16,791 nt of DNA from an uncultured Bacilli bacterium (GCA_947598345.1 CANQFF010000018.1:1-16791), one strand, 5' to 3'; positions 1 through 9,353 are shown, numbered from the stretch's first letter. Notes: generated by a model from the sequence alone, not told the origin. Made by a program: numbers and translations.

Positions 1-22
1 ATTAAACTCAAGTGCTTTTTTT
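1..22 (+). terminator. Possible 3' arm of a terminator from an upstream gene
   Basis: The window opens with a short arm (CTCAAGTGC) followed by seven T's at 16-22, which is what the right half of an intrinsic terminator looks like. The left arm would lie before base 1, so pairing cannot be checked. It fits with rel having its own promoter just downstream. Confidence 0.3.
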
Positions 23-67
23 GTAAATAGAAATTGATTAAAAACTAAAGACTTTTCGTCAGAAATT

Positions 68-76
68 TGGTACAAT
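68..76 (+). promoter_or_regulatory. Extended -10 promoter of rel
   Basis: TGG-TACAAT is an extended -10 element (TGn plus a near-consensus -10). No good -35 is seen 17 bases upstream, which is common for extended -10 promoters. Transcription would start near 83, so an in-frame GTG at 83 cannot be the real rel start. Confidence 0.55.
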
Positions 77-94
77 AATCATGTGGTGATCAAA

Positions 95-2254
95 ATGAGA
101 AAAGATAAACCAAATATAACTTTTGATGAATTATTTGAAAAAATATCAACTTATATTAATAATGAAAATGAAAAAAAGATGATTACTAAAGCTTACCTTT
201 TTGCTTTTGAAAAACATTTTGGTCAAAAAAGACATACAGGTGAGGATTATATTATTCATCCATTAAATGTAGCATATATACTTGCAGATGTAAACGCTGA
301 TTATCAGACAATATGCGCCGCACTACTTCACGATACAATTGAAGATTCAAATGCAACTAAAGAAGAAATAGCTAATGAATTTAGTTTAGAAATAGCTAAT
401 TTAGTAGATGGTGTTACAAAAATAAATAAATTAAATTTTAATGGAGATAATGAAGCTATACTTGCAAATCATAGAAAAATATTAGTTGGACTTACGGAAG
501 ATGTTAGAGTAATAATTATTAAGTTAGCCGATAGACTTCATAATATGAGAACTTTGTGGATTTTAAGTGAAAAAAAGCAAAAAGAGAATGCTTTAGAAAC
601 ATTGGAAATATTAGTTCCTATAGCTCATAGGTTAGGTATGAATAAAATTAAAAGCGAACTTGAAGACTTATCACTTAGATATTCCAAACCTGATGTTTAT
701 TTTTCAATTGTGGAAAAATTAAATCAATCTAAAGTTGAGAGAAATAATAATGTTGAATTAATGAAGGAATCTTTAACTAATTTGTTAAAAAGTCACGGAA
801 TTAAACATAAAATAAAGGGTAGAGCTAAAAGTATTTATAGTATCTATAAAAAATTAGATACTGGTAGACGATTCAGTGATATATATGATTTACTAGCACT
901 TAGGATATTTGTTGATACAGAGCAAGATTGTTATCAAGCAATAGGAATTATTCATTCAAAATATAGACCTATTCCTAAAAGATTTAAAGATTATATTGCT
1001 ATGCCTAAAGAAAATGGTTATCAATCACTTCATACTACAGTTTTTGGTGAAAATGGACAATTATATGAAATTCAAGTAAGAACTTATGAGATGGATCAAG
1101 TTGCAGAACACGGAATAGCATCTCATTGGTCTTACAAAGAAAAAGGCAAAACAATTATGCAATCTGCAATGGAAGAAAAATTACAATTTTTTAGATCTAT
1201 AATGGAACTTTCGCAAGAAGAACAGAGTGATGAAACTTTCATAAACAGTGTAAAAGAGGATGTACTTAAAAATATAATATATGTATTTACACCTAAAGGT
1301 GATGTAATCGAATTACCACTTGGTGCAACACCAATAGATTTTGCCTATAGAGTTCATAGTAAGGTTGGGGACTCTATGGTGGGGGCAATAGTTAATGGTA
1401 ATATAGTACCACTTGATTATAAGCTTCAAGATAACGATATAGTAAAAATAAATACAAATAAATCTCAAACACCATCAAGAGAATGGATAAACATGGCCTA
1501 TACTGCTCAAGCTAAAAATAAGATAAAATCATATTTTAATAAAATTGATAAAGAAGAAAATCTAAAAAAGGGTGAAGATTTATTAAATAAAGAATTAAAG
1601 AAAAAGAAAATAACATTATCAGAATTTTACAAAGATGAAAATATTGAAAAAATATTGGATGAAGTACATTTAGATAATTTAACAGATTTATATATAGGAA
1701 TTGGGAATGGAAAGTTTAGCCCAACTTCTGTTGTGAATATTGTAAATAACAAACCAATACCAAAAGAAAATATTATTCTAAGTAGAATAAATTCTTCTAA
1801 AGAAGATAAAACATCTATAAAAAATGATATAATAGTAGAAGGAATTGACGAAATAAAAGTAAATATAGCCTCTTGTTGTAAACCTATTCCTGGTGATAGA
1901 ATAGTAGGGTATATAACAAAAGGAAATGGTATAAGTGTACATAGAAGTGTATGTCCTAATGTTAGTGAACTAGATGAAAGATTAATAGATGTAAAATGGA
2001 ATGATATAATAAGTAAAAAATATTCAACTAATATTTTATTGCATGCAACTAATAATAAGAGCGTTCTTATTGATGTAATTTCTAAAACTTCATCGTCAGA
2101 TATTATAATTCAAAGTATAAATATGCTTAATACATCAGAAGATTATTTATTTGATATTATGGTACTTGTAACTGATAAAGAAAATTTATTAAAATTCATT
2201 AACGATATAGAAACATTAAATGATGTAATTCAGGTTGAAAGGCTTATAAAATGA
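95..2254 (+). CDS. rel: Bifunctional (p)ppGpp synthetase/hydrolase Rel
   Basis: Long RelA/SpoT-homologue enzyme (719 aa) that makes (p)ppGpp from ATP and GTP/GDP during amino-acid starvation and also hydrolyses it. Domains in order: an HD hydrolase (His47, HD at 79-80 in the HDTIEDS motif, then KLADRLHNMRTL), a synthetase (about 240-345, with RFKD in RFKDYIAMPKENGYQSLHTT and the catalytic-Glu motif EIQVRT), a TGS domain (about 395-455), a Cys-rich zinc-finger region with SCCKPIPGD (about 588-625) and a C-terminal ACT domain. The RxKD motif and intact HD box are those of bifunctional Rel enzymes, not of synthetase-only RelA. I choose ATG at 95 because GGTGATC at 85-91 is a good extended Shine-Dalgarno and the GTG codons at 83/86 lie at the predicted transcript start. 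The stop overlaps dtd (ATGA), implying coupled translation. Confidence 0.95.
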   Translation: MRKDKPNITFDELFEKISTYINNENEKKMITKAYLFAFEKHFGQKRHTGEDYIIHPLNVAYILADVNADYQTICAALLHDTIEDSNATKEEIANEFSLEIANLVDGVTKINKLNFNGDNEAILANHRKILVGLTEDVRVIIIKLADRLHNMRTLWILSEKKQKENALETLEILVPIAHRLGMNKIKSELEDLSLRYSKPDVYFSIVEKLNQSKVERNNNVELMKESLTNLLKSHGIKHKIKGRAKSIYSIYKKLDTGRRFSDIYDLLALRIFVDTEQDCYQAIGIIHSKYRPIPKRFKDYIAMPKENGYQSLHTTVFGENGQLYEIQVRTYEMDQVAEHGIASHWSYKEKGKTIMQSAMEEKLQFFRSIMELSQEEQSDETFINSVKEDVLKNIIYVFTPKGDVIELPLGATPIDFAYRVHSKVGDSMVGAIVNGNIVPLDYKLQDNDIVKINTNKSQTPSREWINMAYTAQAKNKIKSYFNKIDKEENLKKGEDLLNKELKKKKITLSEFYKDENIEKILDEVHLDNLTDLYIGIGNGKFSPTSVVNIVNNKPIPKENIILSRINSSKEDKTSIKNDIIVEGIDEIKVNIASCCKPIPGDRIVGYITKGNGISVHRSVCPNVSELDERLIDVKWNDIISKKYSTNILLHATNNKSVLIDVISKTSSSDIIIQSINMLNTSEDYLFDIMVLVTDKENLLKFINDIETLNDVIQVERLIK

Positions 2255-2688
2255 AAATAATAGTACAAAAAAGTTTAAATTCAAGTGTAAAGGTAAACAA
2301 TAAAATAGTAGGTAAAATTGATAAAGGTTTGGTATTACTTGTAGGTTTTACACATGAAGATTGTAGTAAAGATATTGATTATATGGTTAAGAAAGTAATC
2401 AACTTAAGAATTTTTGATGATGAAAATGGGGTTATGAATAAATCAATTTTGGAATGTGGTGGTAGTATTCTTAGTATATCACAATTCACATTATATGCAG
2501 ATACAAAAAGGGGTAATAGACCAAGTTATATTTCAGCAGCTCCAGGTAATGTAGCAAAAATATTATACGATGAATTTAATAAAAAATTAAGTAGCTATGT
2601 TAATGTTGAAACTGGTATATTTGGTGCTGATATGAAGGTAAATATAATTAATGATGGTCCAGCGACTATAATATTAGAAAGTAGGTAA
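2251..2688 (+). CDS. dtd: D-aminoacyl-tRNA deacylase
   Basis: Cytoplasmic proofreading enzyme that removes D-amino acids (and glycine mischarged on tRNA-Ala) from tRNA. At 145 aa it is the usual length. The two family signatures are present: SQFTLYAD near residue 77, holding the active-site region, and NDGPATIILES at the C-terminus, the Gly-Pro region that inspects the substrate's chirality. Its ATG overlaps the rel stop by four bases and there is no strong separate SD, so translation probably depends on rel. The rel-dtd pair is conserved across Bacillota, including Bacillus subtilis, which supports both the call and the idea of one transcription unit. Confidence 0.95.
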   Translation: MKIIVQKSLNSSVKVNNKIVGKIDKGLVLLVGFTHEDCSKDIDYMVKKVINLRIFDDENGVMNKSILECGGSILSISQFTLYADTKRGNRPSYISAAPGNVAKILYDEFNKKLSSYVNVETGIFGADMKVNIINDGPATIILESR

Positions 2689-2692
2689 TAAT

Positions 2693-3754
2693 ATGTTAAA
2701 AAATAAGTTAGATTTTAAATTAGTAAACTTAGCTATTATAGTTTTAATAATATTTTTATTATATCAAACTGGTAATCTATGGATTGGGGTAGTTAATAAA
2801 ATATTACAAATAGGTTTACCATTCCTTTTCGCTTTTGCATTTGCGTATGCTCTTCATCCATTTTTAAGAAAAATGCAAGATAAAGGAGTACCAAAATGGC
2901 TTGGAATAATAATTATAATATTTTTGATTCTTTCTCTTGCCACATTAGTTATTTATTTGATAACAACAATAATGATAGGACAGTTAAAAAGCTTGTTTGA
3001 TAGTATACTTGCATTTATTTCTTCATTAGGAGAATCTAATTTTGATTTCAATTTTGCAGGATTAGAAACAAGTTTAACTGGAACCTTTCAAACTATAATA
3101 AATAATTTAGGAACTTATGTTTCTGATGGCGCTATTAATTTGATAGATTCTTCATTAGGCTTGATTTCACAGATTTTTATTATTTTTGCTTCTTTCATTT
3201 ATTTTTTAATAGATATGGATAGTATAAGAGAAGAAACAAAATTTTTCTTCAGTAAAAAATCTAGAAAAGTATTTACATATGTAAGAAGTTTGGATGATGA
3301 AATGAAAAAATATTTAAGTGGCTTGGTACAAATAATGATAATAACTTTGATAGAATATACTTTGGTTTATACATTAATTGGTCACCCTAATGCAATACTT
3401 TTAGGATTTTTGGCTGCAGTTGCAAATTTAATACCATATTTTGGAGGTATTGCTGTAAACATAATAGCTGCTATAACAGCATTTGTTGTAAGCCCATCAC
3501 TTTTGGTAAAAACTGTCATTGTATTTGTTGTATTAAGTGCAGTAGATAGTTATGTAATAAATCCGACTGTTTATGGAAAAACTAATTCAATACATCCTCT
3601 AATTACAATAATTGCTCTTTTTGCTGGTGGAATTTTATTTGGAATTATTGGTGTATTTATTTCATTCCCACTAGCTATAATAGCTATGACAACTTATAAA
3701 TATTTTAAAGATGATATAGCTAAAAATATAATAAAAGTTAAAAAAACTGAATAG
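2693..3754 (+). CDS. AI-2E/PerM-family transporter-like membrane protein
   Basis: Integral membrane protein of 353 aa with about eight hydrophobic segments: two near the N-terminus (about 11-55), one at 68-95, one at 155-175 and four in the C-terminal half. Conserved family features are visible: ANLIPYFGG near residues 244-252 and the NPTVYGKTNSIHPL segment before the last two helices. The family was named after a proposed autoinducer-2 exporter (TqsA), but members also act as ion/H+ antiporters or are uncharacterised (YtvI, YueF), so the substrate is unknown. It starts 4 bases after dtd with a weak AGGT SD that includes the dtd stop codon, so it is likely in the rel operon. Confidence 0.85.
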   Translation: MLKNKLDFKLVNLAIIVLIIFLLYQTGNLWIGVVNKILQIGLPFLFAFAFAYALHPFLRKMQDKGVPKWLGIIIIIFLILSLATLVIYLITTIMIGQLKSLFDSILAFISSLGESNFDFNFAGLETSLTGTFQTIINNLGTYVSDGAINLIDSSLGLISQIFIIFASFIYFLIDMDSIREETKFFFSKKSRKVFTYVRSLDDEMKKYLSGLVQIMIITLIEYTLVYTLIGHPNAILLGFLAAVANLIPYFGGIAVNIIAAITAFVVSPSLLVKTVIVFVVLSAVDSYVINPTVYGKTNSIHPLITIIALFAGGILFGIIGVFISFPLAIIAMTTYKYFKDDIAKNIIKVKKTE

Positions 3755-3767
3755 ATTGGTGTAATTT

Positions 3768-5537
3768 ATGGGGGAAAATATTAATAAATGTAGATCATTT
3801 AATTTGACTTCAATTAAAGCATTAATCAATGATTTAGAAATAAATTATGTTTCAACTTATAATTCTGATTTTTTAGATGGAAGTATACATATAAAGCAAA
3901 GCTTTGATAATCCGTTTGTAATTGTAGAAAATTTAGTAACAGGTTATTGTTTATATATAAATGAAAAATGGTATTTAAAACATAAAAAAGATGTAGATAC
4001 CCTTATTATAAATATTGTAAACAAATCAGTTTCAGAAGATTTTTGTATTGCAACTAATTATTTAATAAATGATGATTTAATATTTTCAATATCCAAGAAT
4101 AATTATATTAAGTTATTAACACTAGGAAAAATTGATTCATCTGATAATGAAAAATATGTATTAAAAAAATCAGATTACTTAAAACTTAAAGACTCTAATA
4201 TAAAAGGTATTTATACTGGCAGTGTTGATGAAGAGTTAATTGAAGTTTTTGATCCTATTATAGCTTATAATAAAAAAAGATACTTAATAGATAAATATAA
4301 GTACTGTGAAATAAGTAGTGAATCAACTAAAAATATATTTTTAGATAAAAAATTAAGTGATGAAGAAATTTATAATTTAAAATTTATAGGTTCTGAAGCT
4401 AACATAATATTATTTGAGTCTTCGTTTTTAAGTATTGATGATATATGCTCTAGACTTCATTTGTTAAATAAGAAAAACAAAGTAATTTTATTAATCAATA
4501 AAGAACAGTTAGAAAATCTAAATTTAAAAAATAAACAATATGAAAATTTATTTATATATTTAGATAATACCCTTATAAACTTAAATGAATATTTTAAATT
4601 AGATAATTTATTAAATCTTATGGTAGAGCAAGCACTAAACTTAAGTCCATTTGAAAAATATATATATGCATATAATTTAACAAAACAATTTAAAGAGTAT
4701 AAAGAAAATGATGAGGATAAATTAGCTGCAAGAAACTTACATTTAATTTTAAAAAATGATTATATAGTGTGTGCTGGTTTTTCAGAACTTTTTGGTAGTT
4801 TATTGGACAAGCTTCAAATACCAAATATAAATCTTAGTTTAAAAGTTGATACTTCATATCAATATGGTAATTATCAAAAAGAAGCTATATCTACAGAAAA
4901 GGTAGGACATGCTAGAAGATATGTTTATATCAAAGATAACAAATATGGAATAAATGGATTTTATCACTCTGATCCAACTTGGGATAATGATTTAGGTAAT
5001 GATTATTATAATTATCTTGCATTTACCGATAGTGAGTCAGTTTTGGAATATAATTATTTATGGATAGATACTTATGAAATAATAGATCTATTTAATATTA
5101 AAGATATTTATGAATTTTATGAAAAAATAAATTTTTTGTTATCTAGGCATCTGCACGACGATTTACAAGATATAATAGATAAAATAATATTTATATTATC
5201 TTGTCTTGATAAAAATTATGTAGATTTTTTAGATAAAAAATATAAAATAAATGAATGTAATTATGAAGAACAAGAATTACTTTATGATTTAGGAAATTAC
5301 ATACTAAAGCATGTCAATAAAAGTATTGATGGCGATATTATTATGGATGCAGTAAAAGTTATTTATGAAAAAATATACGGCTATCCAAAAGAAAGAATTA
5401 CTTTATTAATTGAAAAATTAAGATTGGCTAATGAAGAGCGACAAGAAATATCATTTCCTGTTAGATATAAAGAATATTCAAATGGTAAAAAAATTACTAT
5501 TACAAATCATTTTAATAAATTTGGAGAAAGATATTGA
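3768..5537 (+). CDS. Transglutaminase-like cysteine-protease-fold protein, function unknown
   Basis: A 589-aa protein with no signal peptide or membrane segment, so probably cytoplasmic. Residues about 290-430 resemble the transglutaminase-like (papain-like) superfamily: a helix starting LSPFEKYIYAYN, the nucleophile region YIVCAGFSELFGSLLDKL (Cys335), GHARRYVYI (His381) and FYHSDPTWDND (Asp402), in the right order and spacing for a Cys-His-Asp triad. The first about 280 residues are of no recognised family and contain repeated beta-strand/Lys-Asn-rich stretches. The last about 150 are helical. Members with this fold can be proteases, peptide amidases or cross-linkers; which applies here cannot be read from sequence. 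It follows the membrane protein by 13 bases with a GGTG SD and precedes hisS. In B. subtilis the comparable slot between dtd and hisS holds a cell-wall amidase gene. Confidence 0.7.
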   Translation: MGENINKCRSFNLTSIKALINDLEINYVSTYNSDFLDGSIHIKQSFDNPFVIVENLVTGYCLYINEKWYLKHKKDVDTLIINIVNKSVSEDFCIATNYLINDDLIFSISKNNYIKLLTLGKIDSSDNEKYVLKKSDYLKLKDSNIKGIYTGSVDEELIEVFDPIIAYNKKRYLIDKYKYCEISSESTKNIFLDKKLSDEEIYNLKFIGSEANIILFESSFLSIDDICSRLHLLNKKNKVILLINKEQLENLNLKNKQYENLFIYLDNTLINLNEYFKLDNLLNLMVEQALNLSPFEKYIYAYNLTKQFKEYKENDEDKLAARNLHLILKNDYIVCAGFSELFGSLLDKLQIPNINLSLKVDTSYQYGNYQKEAISTEKVGHARRYVYIKDNKYGINGFYHSDPTWDNDLGNDYYNYLAFTDSESVLEYNYLWIDTYEIIDLFNIKDIYEFYEKINFLLSRHLHDDLQDIIDKIIFILSCLDKNYVDFLDKKYKINECNYEEQELLYDLGNYILKHVNKSIDGDIIMDAVKVIYEKIYGYPKERITLLIEKLRLANEERQEISFPVRYKEYSNGKKITITNHFNKFGERY

Positions 5538-5562
5538 TAATATTATAAAAAAATGATATTAT
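5534..5562 (+). promoter_or_regulatory. hisS promoter
   Basis: TTGATA (5534-5539), 17-base spacer, TATTAT (5557-5562), preceded by TGA as an extended -10. The -35 covers the stop codon of the upstream gene. The expected leader is only about 30 bases, too short for a T-box, so no tRNA-sensing leader controls hisS here. Confidence 0.65.
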
Positions 5563-5598
5563 TTAAATAATTTTGAAATAAAAAAGAGGTGAATTCAT

Positions 5599-6879
5599 AT
5601 GATACAAAAAGCTAAAGGAACATATGATGTCTATGGTGAATATGGCAAAAAAATATTATATATTGAAGAATTAATAGAAGGACTAATGGAGAAATATAAT
5701 TATGAATATTTTAGAACTCCAGTTTTTGAATACAGTAATTTATTTCATAGAAGCGTAGGAGAGACAAGTGATATTGTTTCAAAAGAAACTTATGATTTTA
5801 AGGATAGAGGTGATAGATTAATCACCCTTAGACCAGAAGGAACTGCAGGAATTGTTAGAAGTTACATAGAAAATAAAATATATGGTAGTTATTTAAGTCC
5901 AACAAAAGCATGGTATTATGGACCTATGTATAGATATGAAAGACCACAATCTGGAAGATTTAGAGAATTTTATCAATTTGGTGTTGAAGTGTTTGGAAGT
6001 TGTAATCCTATGTTAGATGCAGAGGTTATTAGTATACCAGTTAATTTTTATAAATTATTAGGTTTAAAAGATATAAAAGTAAATATAAATTCACTAGGTG
6101 ATAGTGAATCTAGAAACAATTATAGACAAGCATTAATAGATTATTTCACACCACATATAGATGACTTATGCGATGATTGTAAAGAAAGATTTAGTAAAAA
6201 TCCTTTAAGAATATTAGATTGTAAAGTAGATGCTAATTTAGATATAATTAAGAATGCACCTAAGACAATAGATTATTTGAATGAAAGTAGTAAAAAACAT
6301 TTCGATAAAGTTCAAGAATTTTTAAAATGTCTTCATATTAATTATAATATTAATACTAATTTAGTAAGAGGTTTGGATTATTATACTCATACTGTTTTTG
6401 AAATAGAAGCAAAAGTAGAAGGTTTTGGTAGTCAAAATGTATTATGTGCGGGTGGAAGGTATGATAATTTAGTTGAAATGTTAGATGGTCCAAAGACTAG
6501 TGGTGTAGGATTCGCTATGGGAATGGAAAGACTTATGACCGCACTAGAATATGAAAAAATAGAATTACCTATAATAGATAATATAGACTGTTATTTGATA
6601 CCTATGGGTGAAGAAAATAGAGAATATGCTTTCCATTTATGTCAAGACTTAAGAATGAATGGTTTTATATCAGAGATAGACTATAATAATAGAAATCTTA
6701 AAAATAATTTTAAAGTAGCAGATAAACTAAAAGCTAAATTTATAATTATAATTGGAAATGATGAAATAAATAGTGGTATTTTAACAGTAAAAAATAATGA
6801 AACTAAGAAGGAGTACAAGGTATCTAGCTCCAATTTAATTGATTTTTTAGATGAAAATACTTTAGAAAACGAAGAATAA
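5599..6879 (+). CDS. hisS: Histidyl-tRNA synthetase
   Basis: Class II aminoacyl-tRNA synthetase (426 aa, normal length) charging tRNA-His. Motif 2 is seen as MYRYERPQSGRFREFYQFG (about 110-128), the histidine-specific motif as LVRGLDYYTHTVFEI (about 255-269), and motif 3 as AGGRYDNL with GVGFAMGMERL (about 285-315). The C-terminal 95 residues form the anticodon-binding domain. The start ATG has a strong SD (GAGGTGA) seven bases upstream. It has its own promoter and is followed 10 bases later by aspS with an AAAGGAGG SD, the classic hisS-aspS pair of Bacillota. Confidence 0.97.
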   Translation: MIQKAKGTYDVYGEYGKKILYIEELIEGLMEKYNYEYFRTPVFEYSNLFHRSVGETSDIVSKETYDFKDRGDRLITLRPEGTAGIVRSYIENKIYGSYLSPTKAWYYGPMYRYERPQSGRFREFYQFGVEVFGSCNPMLDAEVISIPVNFYKLLGLKDIKVNINSLGDSESRNNYRQALIDYFTPHIDDLCDDCKERFSKNPLRILDCKVDANLDIIKNAPKTIDYLNESSKKHFDKVQEFLKCLHINYNINTNLVRGLDYYTHTVFEIEAKVEGFGSQNVLCAGGRYDNLVEMLDGPKTSGVGFAMGMERLMTALEYEKIELPIIDNIDCYLIPMGEENREYAFHLCQDLRMNGFISEIDYNNRNLKNNFKVADKLKAKFIIIIGNDEINSGILTVKNNETKKEYKVSSSNLIDFLDENTLENEE

Positions 6880-6889
6880 AGGAGGATAC

Positions 6890-8206
6890 ATGAAAAAGAT
6901 ATATTTAAATGAACTTAGTAATTATTATGGTAAAGAAATTGAAGTTAGTGGATTTGTAGATAATATAAGAGATTTACAGTGGGTTCAATTTGTTATTCTT
7001 AGAGATTCAAAAGGTAAAGTTCAAATAACAATAGAAAAATCATTAGAAACTAATAAAAAAATGATAGATATAGTTTCTAATTTAACTTTGGAAAGTACAA
7101 TAAAAGTAAAATGTAAAGTAGTTGAAAATCCTAAAGTAAAATTAAATGGTATGGAACTTATTCCAAGTGATATAGAAGTAACATCAATATCACAACCAGA
7201 ACTTCCTATAGACATAAAAAATAAAGATAATACACTTAGAGAAACAAGATTAGATTGGAGATTTTTAGATCTTAGAAGAGAAGATAATAATTTGTTATTT
7301 GAATGTGAATCTTTTATTCAACATATGATGAGAGAGTATTGGTATAAAAATGGATATAGAGAAATACATACTCCAAAGATAAGTGCTCAAGCAGCAGAAT
7401 CTGGTGCAGAGACTTTTAAATTAGATTATTTTGGACAAAAAGCTTGCCTTTCTCAATCTCCACAATTTTATAAACAAATGACAATGGCAGCAAATTTTGA
7501 TAAAGTATTTGAAATAGGACCAGTTTTTAGAGCTGAAAACTCACATACTAGTTACCATGCTTCTGAAATACAAATGATTGATTGTGAAATTTCTTGGATT
7601 AATTCTGTTGATGATGTAATGGATGCAGAAGAAGAGTGGATAAAATATTTTATGACTAAATTAAAAGAAAATTATGGTGATAAGATAAAAAATATATTTA
7701 ATGTAGAAGTAAGTGATGTAACAAATAAATTTCCTAGAATAAACTTTTATGACGCTAAAGAAATCATGAAAAAAGAGTATAACTATGTTGGTGAAAATCC
7801 TATTGATTTTGAAAGACAGGAAGAAGAACTTATGTGTAAATACGCGAAAGAAAAATATAATAGTGATTTTGTATTTATTACTAACTATCCATATGAATCA
7901 AGAAGTTTTTATGTAATGAAAGATGAGAATGGTGTAACACAAACTTATGATTTATTATTTAAAGGACTTGAAATAACTAGTGGAGCTCAAAGAGAACATA
8001 GATATTCTGTTTTAAAAGAGCAAATAAAAGAAAAAGGAATAAAACCAGAAGATTTGGAATTTTATTTGGATTTCTTTAAATACGGTTGTCCTCCACATGG
8101 TGGATATGGTGTTGGTCTTTCAAGGATAATTATGAAAATATTTGAAATAGATAATATCCGTGAAGCAACATTGATATATAGAGGTCCAACAAGACTTAAT
8201 CCTTAA
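6890..8206 (+). CDS. aspS: Aspartyl-tRNA synthetase, archaeal/eukaryotic type (possibly non-discriminating)
   Basis: Class II synthetase for aspartate, 438 aa. It has the short archaeal-type layout and not the usual bacterial about-590-aa form with an inserted GAD domain. An N-terminal OB-fold (about 15-105) for the anticodon is followed by the catalytic core: RFLDLRR (motif 1 side), SQSPQFYKQM, motif 2 FRAENSHTSYHASEIQ (Arg214), LEITSGAQREHRYSVL and motif 3 HGGYGVGLSR (Arg412), ending in RLNP like archaeal AspRS. AsnRS is the nearest alternative because motif 2 has an AsnRS-like NSHTS, but the QSPQFYKQM segment and the C-terminus are AspRS-like. Archaeal-type AspRS in bacteria are often non-discriminating, charging tRNA-Asn with Asp for GatCAB. 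The window cannot settle this. It shares the hisS transcript. Confidence 0.85.
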   Translation: MKKIYLNELSNYYGKEIEVSGFVDNIRDLQWVQFVILRDSKGKVQITIEKSLETNKKMIDIVSNLTLESTIKVKCKVVENPKVKLNGMELIPSDIEVTSISQPELPIDIKNKDNTLRETRLDWRFLDLRREDNNLLFECESFIQHMMREYWYKNGYREIHTPKISAQAAESGAETFKLDYFGQKACLSQSPQFYKQMTMAANFDKVFEIGPVFRAENSHTSYHASEIQMIDCEISWINSVDDVMDAEEEWIKYFMTKLKENYGDKIKNIFNVEVSDVTNKFPRINFYDAKEIMKKEYNYVGENPIDFERQEEELMCKYAKEKYNSDFVFITNYPYESRSFYVMKDENGVTQTYDLLFKGLEITSGAQREHRYSVLKEQIKEKGIKPEDLEFYLDFFKYGCPPHGGYGVGLSRIIMKIFEIDNIREATLIYRGPTRLNP

Positions 8207-8228
8207 AAGAACATAGTGTTCTTTTTTT
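8205..8228 (+). terminator. Intrinsic terminator after aspS
   Basis: Perfect 9-bp stem AAAAGAACA/TGTTCTTTT with a TAG loop, running into a T tract to 8228. The stem starts inside the aspS TAA stop codon (8204-8206). Confidence 0.8.
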
Positions 8229-8261
8229 GTTTAAATAAAATAAAATTATATAGGTGAAAAA

Positions 8262-9353
8262 ATGAAGAATAAAAAGGTAGAATTGACATTATTTATAAGT
8301 GTTATATTGATATCACTTTTTGGTGTAATAATGATATATTCTTCATCATATATTTGGGCTGAATATAAATATAATGATCCGTATAAATATTTGAAAAATC
8401 AATTATTATTTTTCCTTGTAGGAACAGTACTAATGATTACAGTAAGTAAGATAAATTATAAAAAATATTTTAAGTATTCAAATAAAATACTACTCATATG
8501 TATTACACTTTTAATATTGGTACTTATACCAGGAATAGGTACTGTTAGAAATGGATCTAGAAGTTGGTTTGGTATAGGTTCATTCGGTATACAACCAAGT
8601 GAATTTGCAAAATTAGGATTAATAATATTTATTTCAAAATATTTATCTAATAATCCAAATAGTATGAAAAATTTTAAAAAAGGAGTTCTTCCAATATTAA
8701 TAATAACAATGTTTATATTTGGAATAATATTATTACAACCAGATTTTGGAACAGGAACAGTACTTGTTATGACAATAATAGGTATGCTATTTATAGCAGG
8801 ATTAGATATGAAAATATTTATAAAATTTGGTATTGTAGGTGTAATAGGGATAGTTTGTCTTATATTAATCGCGCCATATCGTTTAAAAAGAATATTATCA
8901 TTTTTGGATCCTTGGAGTGATCCTCTAGGTAGCGGATTTCAAATTATACAATCATTATATAGTATAGGTCCTGGTGGATTATTTGGACTTGGATTTGGAA
9001 ATTCAATACAAAAACATTTTTATTTACCAGAACCACAAACAGATTTTATATTTTCAATTATTTCAGAAGAATTTGGTTTTATGGGTATACTGATTATCTC
9101 TTCATTATTTATAATTATATTTTATAGTTGTTTAAAAATAAGTATAAAATGTAATGATTTATTCGGAAAATATTTATCATTTGGTATAACATTTGGTTTA
9201 ATATTTCAATCAATACTTAATTTAAGTGTAGTAGTTGGTCTTGTACCAGTAACGGGTGTAACCTTACCATTTTTATCATATGGAGGTTCTAGTTTATTAA
9301 TAATAATGATATCTATTGGAATTATTTTAAATATTTCAAGATATGAGGAATAA
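8262..9353 (+). CDS. ftsW: FtsW/SpoVE-type SEDS peptidoglycan glycosyltransferase
   Basis: Polytopic SEDS-family membrane enzyme (363 aa, about ten helices) that polymerises lipid II into glycan strands together with a class B penicillin-binding protein. Landmarks: SRSWFGIGSFGIQPSEFAKL (99-118), LLQPDFGTG (157-165), QSLYSIGPGGLFGLG (230-244), YLPEPQTDFIFS with the catalytic Asp261, and LPFLSYGGSS (335-344). The QKHFYLPEPQTDFIF wording is closer to FtsW/SpoVE than to RodA, so a role in septal or division-site wall synthesis is favoured; RodA or a sporulation SpoVE cannot be excluded. SD AGGTGA lies five bases before ATG. I see no convincing promoter in the 33 bases between the aspS terminator and this gene, so it may rely on read-through or a weak promoter. 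Confidence 0.88.
   Translation: MKNKKVELTLFISVILISLFGVIMIYSSSYIWAEYKYNDPYKYLKNQLLFFLVGTVLMITVSKINYKKYFKYSNKILLICITLLILVLIPGIGTVRNGSRSWFGIGSFGIQPSEFAKLGLIIFISKYLSNNPNSMKNFKKGVLPILIITMFIFGIILLQPDFGTGTVLVMTIIGMLFIAGLDMKIFIKFGIVGVIGIVCLILIAPYRLKRILSFLDPWSDPLGSGFQIIQSLYSIGPGGLFGLGFGNSIQKHFYLPEPQTDFIFSIISEEFGFMGILIISSLFIIIFYSCLKISIKCNDLFGKYLSFGITFGLIFQSILNLSVVVGLVPVTGVTLPFLSYGGSSLLIIMISIGIILNISRYEE

Noticed and set aside
83..94. GTG at 83 as the rel start
   Set aside because: It coincides with the predicted transcription start and has no SD; ATG 95 has GGTGATC at the right distance.
5538..5598. T-box leader before hisS
   Set aside because: Only about 60 bases separate the genes and the expected leader is about 30 bases; no specifier stem or T-box sequence is seen. 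The same holds for cysS.
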